Positions 42,433-50,643 of a stretch of 64,000 bases of DNA are shown piece after piece. This DNA is from Emticicia sp040253585 (lineage in GTDB: Bacteria > Bacteroidota > Bacteroidia > Cytophagales > Spirosomataceae), in assembly GCF_040253585.1 (NCBI RefSeq), contig NZ_JBELAU010000007.1, positions 317,557 through 381,556 of the forward strand. Reading direction: 5' to 3'. Each line of letters opens with the position of its first letter. Position 1 is the stretch's first letter. Made by a program: the position numbers and the translations under genes. The notes beneath the pieces were generated by a model that saw nothing but the letters and a program-made list of their open reading frames with translations, was not told the DNA's origin and did not search any database.

Positions 42433-44406
42433 TTAAATATCAACCTTAGCATATTTGGCATTACGTTCAATGAAATCACGACGAGGGCCAACTTCATCTC
42501 CCATTAGCATAGCAAATAAGTGGTCTGCTTCGGCAGCCGATTCAACGGTTACTTGCTTTAACGTACGTTTGTCTGGTCGCATGGTTGTTTCCCAAAGTTG
42601 CTCTGGGTTCATTTCTCCCAAACCTTTGTAACGTTGAATCCCTACATTTTCTTCTTTTCCTCCACCTGCTAAACGCTTCACCGCAATTTCTCGTTGTTCT
42701 TCTGTCCAGCAATATTCTTCGTCTTTTCCCTTCTTTACCAAATACAAAGGTGGCTGAGCAATATAAATATATCCTTTCTCAATCAACTCTTTCATATAAC
42801 GGTAGAAGAACGTCAAAATCAACGTACGAATGTGGCTACCATCAATATCGGCATCGGTCATGATGATAATTTTATGATAGCGAAGTTTATCCGTATTCAA
42901 TGCACGCTCATCACCATCTCGACCGATTTGCACACCCAATGCAGTAAAGATATTTTTAATTTCTTCGTTTTCGTAAATCTTAAATTCTTGTGCTTTCTCA
43001 ACGTTGAGAATCTTACCACGTAAAGGCAAAATAGCTTGGTAGGCACGATTACGACCTTGTTTTGCCGAACCACCCGCCGAGTCTCCCTCAACCAAGTAAA
43101 CTTCACAAATCGTTGGGTCAGATTCCGAACAGTCAGCCAATTTTCCTGGTAAACCGCTTCCTACTAAAACATTTTTACGTTGTACCATTTCACGTGCCTT
43201 TTTAGCGGCAATACGTGCTTTGGCTGCTAAAATCACTTTATCAACAATGATACGAGCTTCTTTCGGATGTTCTTCTAAGTAGTTTTCGAGCATTTGAGCT
43301 ACGCACGAACTCACTGCCGTTGTTACTTCGCTGTTACCAAGTTTGGTTTTTGTTTGGCCTTCGAATTGCGGTTCAGCAACTTTTACCGAAATGACGGCTG
43401 TTAAACCTTCACGGAAGTCATCGCCACTGATTTCGATTTTTTCTTTAGCCAGAATACCCGATTTTTCAGCGTAATTTTTCAAAGTACGGGTCAATGCCAT
43501 ACGGAAACCCGAAACGTGCGTTCCACCTTCGTGTGTATTGATATTGTTTACAAACGAAGCTACGTTTTCGCTGTAACCAGTATTATAAAGCATCGCAACA
43601 TCAACAGGTACACCATCTTTGATGCCTTCCATAAACATCGGTTCAGGAATCAAACGCTCACGACCTGCATCAATATACGAAACAAATTCAGCCAAACCAC
43701 CTTCTGATTTAAAAGTATCAGTTAAGGCTTGTCCATCATCATCAATTTCACGTAAATCTGTTAAGATAATAGTGATTCCTTTATTCAAGAAAGATAACTC
43801 ACGCAAACGATTCGCTACGGTTTCGTACTTATATTCGGTTACCGTAAAAATGCTGCCATCGGGCTTGAAGGTAACTTGTGTACCTGTATCATCGGCCGTA
43901 CCAATTTCTCGAACTGGATAAAGTGGCTTTCCGATGCTATATTCTTGCTCAAAAATCTTTCCTTCTCTGTGTACTTCTACTCGTAGGTGGGTCGAAAGGG
44001 CATTTACGCAGGATACCCCCACACCGTGTAAACCACCTGAAACTTTATATGTATCTTTATCGAATTTACCACCAGCATGAAGTACGGTCATTACAACCTC
44101 CAAAGCTGATTTTTTCTCTTTTGAGTGCATTCCAGTAGGAATACCACGTCCATTATCTTTTACTGTTACCGAATTGTCTTCATTGATTGTTACATTGATT
44201 GTGTCGCAATGCCCTGCCAGAGCTTCATCAATAGAGTTGTCAACTACCTCCCAGATTAGATGGTGAAGACCCTTTGCACTGATGTCGCCAATGTACATGG
44301 CTGGACGTTTTCTTACTGCCTCTAACCCTTCAAGTACCTGAATATTCTCAGCACCATAATCTGCTCTCGACTTCTGAGGCTCCATGCCTTCTTGATTTTC
44401 TGCCAT
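42433..44406 (-). CDS. gyrB: DNA gyrase subunit B
   Basis: 657 residues. The GHKL ATPase motifs are present (VVDNSIDEALAGH, VKDNGRGIPTGMH, GGLHGVGVSCVNALS), as are the transducer Lys region (GQTKTKLGN) and the TOPRIM domain (YLVEGDSAGGSAKQGRNR and IIMTDADIDGSHIRTLI). The C-terminal RYKGLGEMNPEQLWETTM block is typical. It supplies ATP-driven negative supercoiling with GyrA. The TOPRIM and C-terminal features distinguish GyrB from ParE less sharply in Bacteroidota, but length and the PGKLADCSESDP segment favour GyrB. It stands alone, without gyrA or dnaA nearby. Confidence 0.93.
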   Translation of the reverse strand: MAENQEGMEPQKSRADYGAENIQVLEGLEAVRKRPAMYIGDISAKGLHHLIWEVVDNSIDEALAGHCDTINVTINEDNSVTVKDNGRGIPTGMHSKEKKSALEVVMTVLHAGGKFDKDTYKVSGGLHGVGVSCVNALSTHLRVEVHREGKIFEQEYSIGKPLYPVREIGTADDTGTQVTFKPDGSIFTVTEYKYETVANRLRELSFLNKGITIILTDLREIDDDGQALTDTFKSEGGLAEFVSYIDAGRERLIPEPMFMEGIKDGVPVDVAMLYNTGYSENVASFVNNINTHEGGTHVSGFRMALTRTLKNYAEKSGILAKEKIEISGDDFREGLTAVISVKVAEPQFEGQTKTKLGNSEVTTAVSSCVAQMLENYLEEHPKEARIIVDKVILAAKARIAAKKAREMVQRKNVLVGSGLPGKLADCSESDPTICEVYLVEGDSAGGSAKQGRNRAYQAILPLRGKILNVEKAQEFKIYENEEIKNIFTALGVQIGRDGDERALNTDKLRYHKIIIMTDADIDGSHIRTLILTFFYRYMKELIEKGYIYIAQPPLYLVKKGKDEEYCWTEEQREIAVKRLAGGGKEENVGIQRYKGLGEMNPEQLWETTMRPDKRTLKQVTVESAAEADHLFAMLMGDEVGPRRDFIERNAKYAKVDI

Positions 44407-44637
44407 AATTTATTTTTTATAAAAATTTAACTATCAGAATTTATCTGAATAGAATATCTTAACTTTGATACTCACAGTTTTTAGTGTTATTTTAGATGTA
44501 AAGATACACATTTTTATCGGAATTTTAAAATTTATAATCGAAGCGGCACACCAATAAATTCGCATTTTCGGCATAGATTTGATTTAAAAATAAAATGTGC
44601 GATTATCATCTCAGAAAAAGTATAAATAATTAAAATT
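44407..44637. other. Divergent intergenic region of gyrB and the phosphatase gene
   Basis: 231 bases, A/T-rich. A partial -7-like sequence for gyrB (TATCTTTA on the minus strand, near 44502) is present. No gene or strong structure seen. Confidence 0.45.
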
Positions 44638-45138
44638 ATGAAAAAGTTTATTTTTGGTTTGTTGTTTTTAACTTCTTGTCAGTCAACGTTTTATATGGTT
44701 CGTCATGGCGAAAAAGTTGATAATTCGGCCAATCCGCCATTGAGTGCTTTAGGTCAAGAAAGAGCCGAAGATTTGAAAACAGAATTAGCCAATAAAGGAA
44801 TTTCGGAGATTTATTCGACCAATTTTTTACGAACCAAAAATACTGCCAAACCTTTGGCCGATTCTAAGGGTTTAATAACTAAGATTTATGCCGCCAGCCC
44901 AGCCGATTCGATGCGAGTTTTTATCGAAAAATTAAAGAAATTTAGAGGTAAAAATGTGCTAGTTGTGGGGCATAGCAATACCACCAAATACGTGGTTAAT
45001 GGTTTATTTGAGCGAGATACACTCCGTGCAGATATTCCCGATAATGATTTTGATAATTTGTATATTGTGAAGCGACAGTTTTTTCCAGCCCGAAAAATGC
45101 GTTTCTTTGCAAAAACTTACGGAAAAACTTCACCTTAA
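44638..45138 (+). CDS. Histidine phosphatase lipoprotein (SixA/phosphoglycerate mutase-like)
   Basis: 166 residues. A short lipoprotein signal ends at LTSC near residue 14. The RHG motif is FYMVRHGEKVDNS (catalytic His), followed by LSALGQERAEDLKTEL and IYSTNFLRTKNTAKPL, and the second His in VLVVGHSNTTKYVVNGLF. This is a histidine phosphatase domain of the small SixA type, here exported and lipid-anchored. Its substrate is unknown. A double-palindrome element follows between it and the protease gene. Confidence 0.85.
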   Translation: MKKFIFGLLFLTSCQSTFYMVRHGEKVDNSANPPLSALGQERAEDLKTELANKGISEIYSTNFLRTKNTAKPLADSKGLITKIYAASPADSMRVFIEKLKKFRGKNVLVVGHSNTTKYVVNGLFERDTLRADIPDNDFDNLYIVKRQFFPARKMRFFAKTYGKTSP

Positions 45139-45170
45139 TGACACCTTTTGGTCAAGTTTTTGCGTTAACT

Positions 45171-45224
45171 GTAAAGCAAGTTTCTAACTTGCTCTTAGAT
45201 ATTCACAATTAAAAATTGTGTTAC
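45171..45224. repeat. Double-palindrome element, copy 2
   Basis: GCAAGTTTCTAACTTGC (45176-45192) and CACAATTAAAAATTGTG (45204-45220) are each 17-base palindromes with 7-base arms and 3-base centres, bounded by GTAA and TTAC. The centres are TCT and AAA, a diverged version of TCC/GGA. Confidence 0.65.
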
Positions 45225-45237
45225 AAAACTTTTTAAA

Positions 45238-46890
45238 ATGAAAAACCTACGCAGATTTACTTTAATTGCTTTGGCCGTTGTTACGATTCCGTTTGTAGCC
45301 TTTAAGTACGACGACCGCTATTTCGAAATAGCAAAAAACTTAGATATTTTTGCCACAATGTTTAAGGAACTCAACGCTTATTACGTTGACGAAATCAACC
45401 CAAACAAAGCCATGCGTTTGAGTATCGAGTCAATGCTCAAGCAGCTCGACCCTTATACCAACTTCTTTCCCGAAGATGATATCGAAGATTATATGACCAT
45501 GACAACTGGGAAATATAACGGTATCGGAGCGACGGTTTCGCACCGTGATAATAAACACGTAGTCGTGATGATTTACGAAGGTTCGCCAGCCGATAAAGCG
45601 GGAATGAAAATTGGTGACGAAATCATAAAAGTAGATGGCGTAGATGTGGTGGCTCGCAAAGGTGTTGATATTGGTCGCTTGATGAAAGGTCAGACTGGTA
45701 CAACTGTTAAAATGTCAGTAAAGCGTTTCGGACAAAATTCACCGATTGATTTAGTCGTAGGGCGTGATATTGTGAAAACACCAAACGTGCCACATTCTGG
45801 AATGATCAATGACGAAGTTGGTTATATTCAACTTAATGATTTTACGGCAACTGCCGCCAAAGAAGTAAAAGGAGCTTTTGCCGAATTGAAGGGGCAAGGC
45901 ATGAAGAAAGTAATTTTGGATTTACGTGGAAACCCAGGTGGTTTGTTGAATATGTCGGTTGAAATCTGCAATGCTTTCTTGGCAAAAGATCAATTGATTG
46001 TAGAAACTCGTGGAAAAGTGGCAGAATGGAATCATAAATATATGGCATTGGAAGCTCCGCTCGATGCTGAAATTCCGATTGTAGTTTTGATCAATAGTAT
46101 GAGTGCATCGGCCTCTGAAATTGTGAGCGGAACACTCCAAGATTATGACCGTGCAGTAATTATTGGTCAACGTTCGTTTGGAAAAGGATTGGTTCAGACT
46201 ACCCGTGACCTAAGTTATAATACAAAAATGAAAATCACAACCGCCAAATATTACATTCCAAGCGGACGTTGTATTCAAGCGTTGGATTATAGCCACCGCA
46301 ACCCAGATGGTAGCGTAGGACGTGTACCAGACTCATTAAAGACCGCATTTAAAACTAAAAACGGACGTACAGTGTATGATGGTGGTGGTGTTGACCCTGA
46401 TATTAAAACTGATGTAGCTACTTTATCAGCCGTTACGGTTAACTTACTTCAGAAAAACTACATTTTTGATTACGCAACTAAGTATTACTTTGAACACGCT
46501 AATCAGAAACCAAAAGAAAAATTCTCGTTAACCGAGGCTGAATATCAAGATTTTATCACGTGGTTGAAGGGTAAAGATTTTACATACGTAACCACAATGG
46601 AGCGTAATTTGGATAATTTGGAGGCATCGGCTAAGAAAGAAAACTCTTTGGATTTAGTGCAAGAGCAGATTAAATCTTTGCGTGATAAAATCAATCAAGG
46701 TAAGCAACAAGATTTAGTAAAAAATAAAGAAGATATTAAAGAGCAACTGGAAGCTGAGATTTTGAGCCGTTATTATTACCAAAAAGCCATGAAATTTGTA
46801 GCATTTGAACGTGATAAAGAAGTACAAGAAGCTTTGAAGTTATTCAAAGATATGCCACGCTACAATTCAATCTTGAAAGGCGGTAAATAA
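45238..46890 (+). CDS. C-terminal processing peptidase, S41 family
   Basis: 550 residues. The N-terminal anchor/signal (RRFTLIALAVVTIPFVAFK) leads to a PDZ domain (YNGIGATVSHRDNKHVVVMIYEGSPADKAGMKIGDEIIKVDGV) and the S41 protease domain with the catalytic Ser in INSMSASASEIVSGTLQDY and Lys in GQRSFGKGLVQTTRDL. The C-terminal part is a helical region with a coiled-coil stretch (LDLVQEQIKSLRDKINQGKQ). Such proteases cleave C-termini of envelope proteins. Several paralogues are usual in Bacteroidota. Confidence 0.92.
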   Translation: MKNLRRFTLIALAVVTIPFVAFKYDDRYFEIAKNLDIFATMFKELNAYYVDEINPNKAMRLSIESMLKQLDPYTNFFPEDDIEDYMTMTTGKYNGIGATVSHRDNKHVVVMIYEGSPADKAGMKIGDEIIKVDGVDVVARKGVDIGRLMKGQTGTTVKMSVKRFGQNSPIDLVVGRDIVKTPNVPHSGMINDEVGYIQLNDFTATAAKEVKGAFAELKGQGMKKVILDLRGNPGGLLNMSVEICNAFLAKDQLIVETRGKVAEWNHKYMALEAPLDAEIPIVVLINSMSASASEIVSGTLQDYDRAVIIGQRSFGKGLVQTTRDLSYNTKMKITTAKYYIPSGRCIQALDYSHRNPDGSVGRVPDSLKTAFKTKNGRTVYDGGGVDPDIKTDVATLSAVTVNLLQKNYIFDYATKYYFEHANQKPKEKFSLTEAEYQDFITWLKGKDFTYVTTMERNLDNLEASAKKENSLDLVQEQIKSLRDKINQGKQQDLVKNKEDIKEQLEAEILSRYYYQKAMKFVAFERDKEVQEALKLFKDMPRYNSILKGGK

Positions 46891-46906
46891 TTCATCGCCT
46901 TTTTAT
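46876..46906 (+). terminator. Terminator overlapping the ctpA stop codon
   Basis: AAAGGCG (46876-46882) pairs with CGCCTTT (46896-46902) with a loop that contains the stop codon, followed by T residues. Confidence 0.55.
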
Positions 46907-46948
46907 AACTTTTTTTAGAAAAAGGCTATAATCTTTTTCATTTTGTTG

Positions 46949-46956
46949 TATTTTTG
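46949..46956 (+). promoter_or_regulatory. -7 element for the 39-residue membrane protein
   Basis: TATTTTTG matches TAnnTTTG and lies 30 bases before the ATG at 46987; no clear -33 was found. Confidence 0.45.
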
Positions 46957-46986
46957 CAGGGTTAATAATTTAAACTTCATACGATT

Positions 46987-47106
46987 ATGTTCGGTTATCA
47001 ATATCCTACTTGGTATGCAATTGCATTTTTTGTTATTTTGATGGTATTATCTTTTGCAGTAGGCAAATGGTTAGTAAAAAAAGATAGAGACTACGACGGA
47101 TTTTAA
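46987..47106 (+). CDS. Small membrane protein, 39 residues
   Basis: The frame reads MFGYQYPTWYAIAFFVILMV then LSFAVGKWLVKKDRDYDGF and a stop. There is one hydrophobic helix (WYAIAFFVILMVLSFAVG) followed by a basic/acidic tail (KWLVKKDRDYDGF), so it should sit in the inner membrane with the tail in the cytoplasm. It has a -7 promoter element at 46949-46956 and is followed by a hairpin region. The codon use and start context look genuine. I do not recognise a family; single-helix proteins of this form can regulate a membrane enzyme. Confidence 0.65.
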   Translation: MFGYQYPTWYAIAFFVILMVLSFAVGKWLVKKDRDYDGF

Positions 47107-47110
47107 TAAA

Positions 47111-47210
47111 GTTCTGGGTTCTGAGTTCTGAGTTCTTTTTAGAGTTAAATTGTAACCGCTTGGGCGGCCTCGTTATAACTCAGCACTCAGAATTCAAAAT
47201 TCAGCACTCA
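47111..47210. repeat. Inverted repeat with GTTCTGA units
   Basis: TTCTGAGTTCTGAGTT (47119-47134) pairs with AACTCAGCACTCAGAA (47177-47192) with two mismatches. GTTCTG units are in tandem from 47111. A GC-rich piece in the loop (CCGCTTGGGCGGCCTCG) contrasts with the arms. It lies between convergent genes. Confidence 0.6.
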
Positions 47211-47492
47211 AAAAATTCCTTCTTCTAAGTGTAAAATAGTTTTTTCTGGTAATTTTTTAGTCAAAAGTCGGGCTACGATGCTGCTTCGTGTGCCATTTGA
47301 GCAAGCTACAATGATTGTAGAATAGTGTTGTAGCTCTTCTAATCGTTCCGTGATTTCGTGCGGAGGTATATTTATTCCACCGATATTAAAATCTGCAAAT
47401 TCGGTAATTTCTCTTACATCAACTAAGATAGTATTTGGGTCAGACAAAACGCTCTCTAAATCGTTTTGCGATATTTCGGTGAAGTCTTGCAT
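47208..47492 (-). CDS. Rhodanese-like domain protein
   Basis: 94 residues from the ATG at 47492 (MQDFTEISQNDLESVL); the frame extends to 47528 but that start would lie inside the terminator of the ABC-F gene. The rhodanese core is visible: ILVDVREITEFADFNIGGINIPPHEITERL and the active-site loop IVACSNGTRSSIVARLL with Cys. The domain transfers sulfur or acts as a phosphatase-like fold. It is cytoplasmic. It follows the ABC-F gene on the same strand. Confidence 0.85.
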   Translation of the reverse strand: MQDFTEISQNDLESVLSDPNTILVDVREITEFADFNIGGINIPPHEITERLEELQHYSTIIVACSNGTRSSIVARLLTKKLPEKTILHLEEGIF

Positions 47493-47518
47493 ATCCTTTT
47501 GAATCTGTGTATAAAAAA

Positions 47519-47545
47519 CGTGGCACATCTCAAAAATATGCCACG
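47519..47545 (-). terminator. Terminator of the ABC-F gene
   Basis: CGTGGCA (47519-47525) pairs with TGCCACG (47539-47545); on the minus strand it is followed by TTTTTT. This defines the end of the ABC-F transcript and shows the rhodanese gene should start downstream of it. Confidence 0.75.
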
Positions 47546-47578
47546 TTTGTATATTTAACTGCCAAAATTGAAGCTTAA

Positions 47579-49198
47579 TTACTTATACAAAGCATCACGT
47601 TGAGCTTTAATTTTCTCGTCAGTCAAGTAAGTATCAAAGTCATTTAATTTATCCAAGAAACCTTTAGGGGCAAGTTCGATTACACGAGTAGCAACCGTTT
47701 GTGTCAGTTGGTGGTCATGGCAGGTAAACAGCATATTACTCGGAAAATCTTCCATCCCTTTGTTCAATGCCTGAATCGACTCCAAATCTAAGTGGTTGGT
47801 TGGTTCGTCAAAAATTAAAACGTTTGCACCCGAAAGCATCATTCTCGAAAACATACAACGTTGTTTTTCTCCTCCCGAAAGTACCGTACATTTCTTCAAT
47901 GCCTCTTCACCCGAAAACAACATTCTACCCAAAAATCCACGAATAAATGTTTCATCTTTTTCTACCGAATATTGTCTCAGCCAATCAACTAAGTCAAGAC
48001 TACCATCTGAGAAATACTTACTATTATCATTCGGCAGATAAGTATGCGTAATCGTGATACCCCACTTGAAACTACCACTTGAAGCTTGTTTTTCGCCCGA
48101 AAGAATATCAAACAATGCCGAAACTGCCAAACCATCTTTGCTCAAAAATGCGATTTTCTCGCCACGACTCACTTGAAAACTCAAATCTTTAAACAAATAA
48201 GTGCCGTCTTCGAGCTTATAGCTAAGGTTTTCAACCAACAAAATTTGGTCGCCTACTTCACGCTCTGGTTTAAATCCGATATACGGATATTTACGTGAAG
48301 ATGGTTGGATTTGCTCAATATTCAACTTTTCAATCATTTTCTGACGAGCAGTAGCCTGCTTCGACTTAGCCACGTTGGCAGAAAAACGACGAATAAATTC
48401 TTCCAATTCTTTCTTTTTCTCCTCAGCCTTTTTGTTTTGGTCAGATTTCTGACGTGCTGCTAACTGGCTTGATTCGTACCAGAAAGAGTAGTTTCCACCA
48501 TATAAAGAGATTTTCTTGAAATCAAGGTCAGCAATGTATGTACAAACATTGTCAAGGAAGTGACGGTCGTGAGATACTACGATTACCGTATTTTTGAAAT
48601 TCATCAAGAAGTTTTCGAGCCACAAGATAGATTCAATATCTAAGTTGTTGGTAGGCTCATCCAATAATAAAATATCAGGATTACCAAATAATGCTTGTGC
48701 CAACAACACCTTCACTTTTTCCGAAGGGTTCATATCGGCCATTAAAGTATAGTGAGAATCTTCTTTGATTCCCAAGCCCGAAAGCAAGGTTGCCGCATCA
48801 GATTCAGCATCCCAGCCATTCATATCGGCAAATTCTGCTTCTAATTCAGCTGCACGATTACCATCTTCTTCAGAAAAATCTTCTTTAGCATAAATGGCAT
48901 CTTTTTCGGCAATGATTTGTGATAAACGCTCGTTTCCACGCACAACGGTGTTCAAAACTGTGTCATCATCAAACGCATTTTGATTTTGTTTCAAAACCGA
49001 CATCCTTTCACCTGGGTCCATGCTTACGCTACCCGAAGTTGGTTCAAGGTCACCCGAAAGGATTTTTACAAACGTTGATTTTCCTGCACCGTTTGCTCCG
49101 ATAAGACCATAAACGTTACCAGGTGTAAATTTGAGATTTACCTCTTCGAAAAGAGTTCTTTTGCCGAAACTTAGCGAAATATTTGAAACTGTAAGCAT
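47579..49198 (-). CDS. ABC-F family ATPase (YbiT-like) with one degenerate site
   Basis: 539 residues, two ABC domains joined by a basic linker (SSQLAARQKSDQNKKAEEKKKE). Domain 1: Walker A GLIGANGAGKSTFVKIL (~33-49) is intact, Walker B is ILLLDEPTNNLD, but the signature is MNPSEKVKV (~153) rather than LSGGE. Domain 2: the Walker A position reads KIAFLSKDGLAVSAL (~348-362), without the GKS/T Lys, while the signature TVLSGGEKQRCMF (~437) is intact. So one composite ATP site (Walker A1 with signature 2) is complete and the other is defective. ABC-F proteins act on ribosomes; YbiT-type members are housekeeping translation factors. A degenerate domain-1 signature is normal in YbiT; the missing domain-2 Lys is less expected. 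Confidence 0.92.
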   Translation of the reverse strand: MLTVSNISLSFGKRTLFEEVNLKFTPGNVYGLIGANGAGKSTFVKILSGDLEPTSGSVSMDPGERMSVLKQNQNAFDDDTVLNTVVRGNERLSQIIAEKDAIYAKEDFSEEDGNRAAELEAEFADMNGWDAESDAATLLSGLGIKEDSHYTLMADMNPSEKVKVLLAQALFGNPDILLLDEPTNNLDIESILWLENFLMNFKNTVIVVSHDRHFLDNVCTYIADLDFKKISLYGGNYSFWYESSQLAARQKSDQNKKAEEKKKELEEFIRRFSANVAKSKQATARQKMIEKLNIEQIQPSSRKYPYIGFKPEREVGDQILLVENLSYKLEDGTYLFKDLSFQVSRGEKIAFLSKDGLAVSALFDILSGEKQASSGSFKWGITITHTYLPNDNSKYFSDGSLDLVDWLRQYSVEKDETFIRGFLGRMLFSGEEALKKCTVLSGGEKQRCMFSRMMLSGANVLIFDEPTNHLDLESIQALNKGMEDFPSNMLFTCHDHQLTQTVATRVIELAPKGFLDKLNDFDTYLTDEKIKAQRDALYK

Positions 49199-49208
49199 TT
49201 TAATTAAT

Positions 49209-49236
49209 GTAGAATGTAGAATGTAGAATGTAGAAT
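49209..49236. repeat. Tandem heptad repeat GTAGAAT x4
   Basis: GTAGAAT is repeated four times without interruption, immediately upstream of the ABC-F start codon. A matching complementary tail (AAGATTCTA) lies near 49261, forming a weak hairpin. Confidence 0.75.
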
Positions 49237-49364
49237 TACTCCCACGTTCAATTAAAATTCAAGATTCTATTTTTTAGTTTTTATAAATATAATATATTTT
49301 TTATATCAAGAATGCATGTCCCTTTGATTGAATAGTTAGAGCATTATCAATTATTCATTTTACA

Positions 49365-49391
49365 TCGCACGGGCGACCCCGTCTCCATTAT
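49365..49391. other. GC-rich remnant near the radC stop codon
   Basis: CGCACGGGCGACCCCGTC within an A/T-rich gap. It resembles the GC-rich pieces inside the repeats at 34103-34140 and 47157-47173. Confidence 0.35.
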
Positions 49392-50075
49392 TCAGAATAT
49401 CCCCTCGTCAGCGAAACTAAAATAGCTATTATCGCTAAAAATGAGGTGGTCAAGTACTGGAATGTCGAGTGTTCGGCCTGCTTCTTTTACTTTTTTTGTT
49501 AAATCTTTGTCGGCTTGGCTTGGTGTTAAGTTTCCCGATGGATGATTATGCACTAAAATTATGGCCGAAGCCAAATGCTCAATGGCCGCTTTGAAAATCA
49601 TCTTTGGGTCGGCAACTGTTCCTGAAACTCCACCGATACTTATTTGTTGCGGACGAATGACTTCATTGGCTCGATTCAACAATAATACCCAAAATTGTTC
49701 GTGTTGCAAATCCATCAAATAGGGGCGAACCGCTTCGCAAGCATCAGCTGATGAACTAACTTTTGGTTTTTTCAGTGTTTCGCTTTCTTTTCTTCTTCGT
49801 CCGAGTTCTAAGGCGGCGGCAATCGAAATGGCTTTTGCATCGCCAATGCCTTTAAACTTCATTAAGTCATTGATACTCAGCTTAGCCAATTCGTTAAGGT
49901 TATTATTAACGCTTTGTAGAATCAGCTTCGATAAATCAACGGCCGATAACTCTCTTGTACCTGAGCCTATCAAAATAGCAATCAATTCGGCATCCGAAAG
50001 GGCGGCTTTGCCCTTCAACAAAAGTTTTTCTCTTGGTCGGTCTTCTTCCGCCCACGAAAGTATGTTGCTAATCAT
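49392..50075 (-). CDS. radC: RadC family protein (JAB1/MPN metalloprotease-like domain)
   Basis: 227 residues. The C-terminal MPN+ motif is HNHPSGNLTPSQADKDL preceded by a Glu region, giving an HxHx(7)D metal site; the N-terminal part is a helix-hairpin-helix type segment (MKFKGIGDAKAISIAAALELGRR). RadC proteins were named for DNA repair but their activity is not proved. It lies between the ABC-F and rpsT genes on the same strand, separated by repeats. Confidence 0.92.
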   Translation of the reverse strand: MISNILSWAEEDRPREKLLLKGKAALSDAELIAILIGSGTRELSAVDLSKLILQSVNNNLNELAKLSINDLMKFKGIGDAKAISIAAALELGRRRKESETLKKPKVSSSADACEAVRPYLMDLQHEQFWVLLLNRANEVIRPQQISIGGVSGTVADPKMIFKAAIEHLASAIILVHNHPSGNLTPSQADKDLTKKVKEAGRTLDIPVLDHLIFSDNSYFSFADEGIF

Positions 50076-50087
50076 TTTTTAGAAATG

Positions 50088-50153
50088 AGACAAGAGACAA
50101 AAGACATTAGAACATAATACGAGAACTTTTCTTTAATCTCTTGTCTCTTGTCT
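50088..50153. repeat. Inverted repeat with AAGAGAC units
   Basis: AGACAAGAGACAA (50088-50100) pairs perfectly with TTGTCTCTTGTCT (50141-50153); related units continue inside. It lies between radC and rpsT. Confidence 0.6.
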
Positions 50154-50169
50154 AAATTCTGATTTAAAC

Positions 50170-50204
50170 AAAAAATGCTCACGGAGAAATTGTTTCCATG
50201 AGCA
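50170..50204 (-). terminator. Terminator of rpsT
   Basis: TGCTCACGGA (50176-50185) pairs with TTTCCATGAGCA (50193-50204), followed on the minus strand by a run of T. Confidence 0.75.
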
Positions 50205-50227
50205 AAATATTGAATTCCCGAGGGAAA

Positions 50228-50485
50228 TTAAGCTGCTAATCCAGCGATATGCTTAGCTAAACCTGATTTCAAGTTTGCTGCTTTGTTTTTGTGGATAACG
50301 TTCTTACGAGCTAATTTATCCAAAGCTGAAGCTGCTGATTTGAATAATTCAGTAGCTGCTGTTTTATCGCTTAAACCACGTAATTTTCTAACCAAAGTAC
50401 GAGTGGTTTTGTGTTGGTAACGATTTCTCAAACGCTTAGTTTCGTTTGCTCTGATACGCTTTAATGCCGACTTATGATTTGCCAT
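50228..50485 (-). CDS. rpsT: 30S ribosomal protein S20
   Basis: 85 residues, highly basic: MANHKSALKRIRANETKRLRNRYQHKTTRTLVRKLR, then the KLARKNVIHKNKAANLKSGLAKHIAGL tail. This is the standard S20 sequence with its three-helix bundle. S20 binds 16S rRNA early in small-subunit assembly. A -7 promoter element (TAATTTTG on the minus strand, + positions 50528-50535) lies 43 bases before the start and a terminator follows. Confidence 0.97.
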   Translation of the reverse strand: MANHKSALKRIRANETKRLRNRYQHKTTRTLVRKLRGLSDKTAATELFKSAASALDKLARKNVIHKNKAANLKSGLAKHIAGLAA

Positions 50486-50527
50486 TGTATTTTAATATAA
50501 TAATTGTCTTACTCTAAATTTGGAGTG

Positions 50528-50535
50528 CAAAATTA
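50528..50535 (-). promoter_or_regulatory. -7 promoter element of rpsT
   Basis: Minus-strand TAATTTTG matches TAnnTTTG; the rpsT ATG follows after 42 bases. The -33 is not clear. Confidence 0.5.
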
Positions 50536-50587
50536 ATGAAATAATATGAAAGAAAAAACTTAAACTAAAATATTTTTTACTTCTAAA

Positions 50588-50620
50588 AAGGAAGGCATCG
50601 CTCAAAGCGATGCCTTCCTT
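50588..50620 (-). terminator. Terminator of the Dabb gene (AAGGAAG family)
   Basis: AAGGAAGGCATCGCT (50588-50602) pairs perfectly over 15 bases with AGCGATGCCTTCCTT (50606-50620) with a three-base loop. On the minus strand T residues follow. Confidence 0.9.
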
Positions 50621-50643
50621 AAACGTTCATATTTGAAATCAGA

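Noticed and set aside
49209..49236. CRISPR-like array
   Set aside because: Repeats are 7 bases long, without spacers, so it is a simple tandem repeat.
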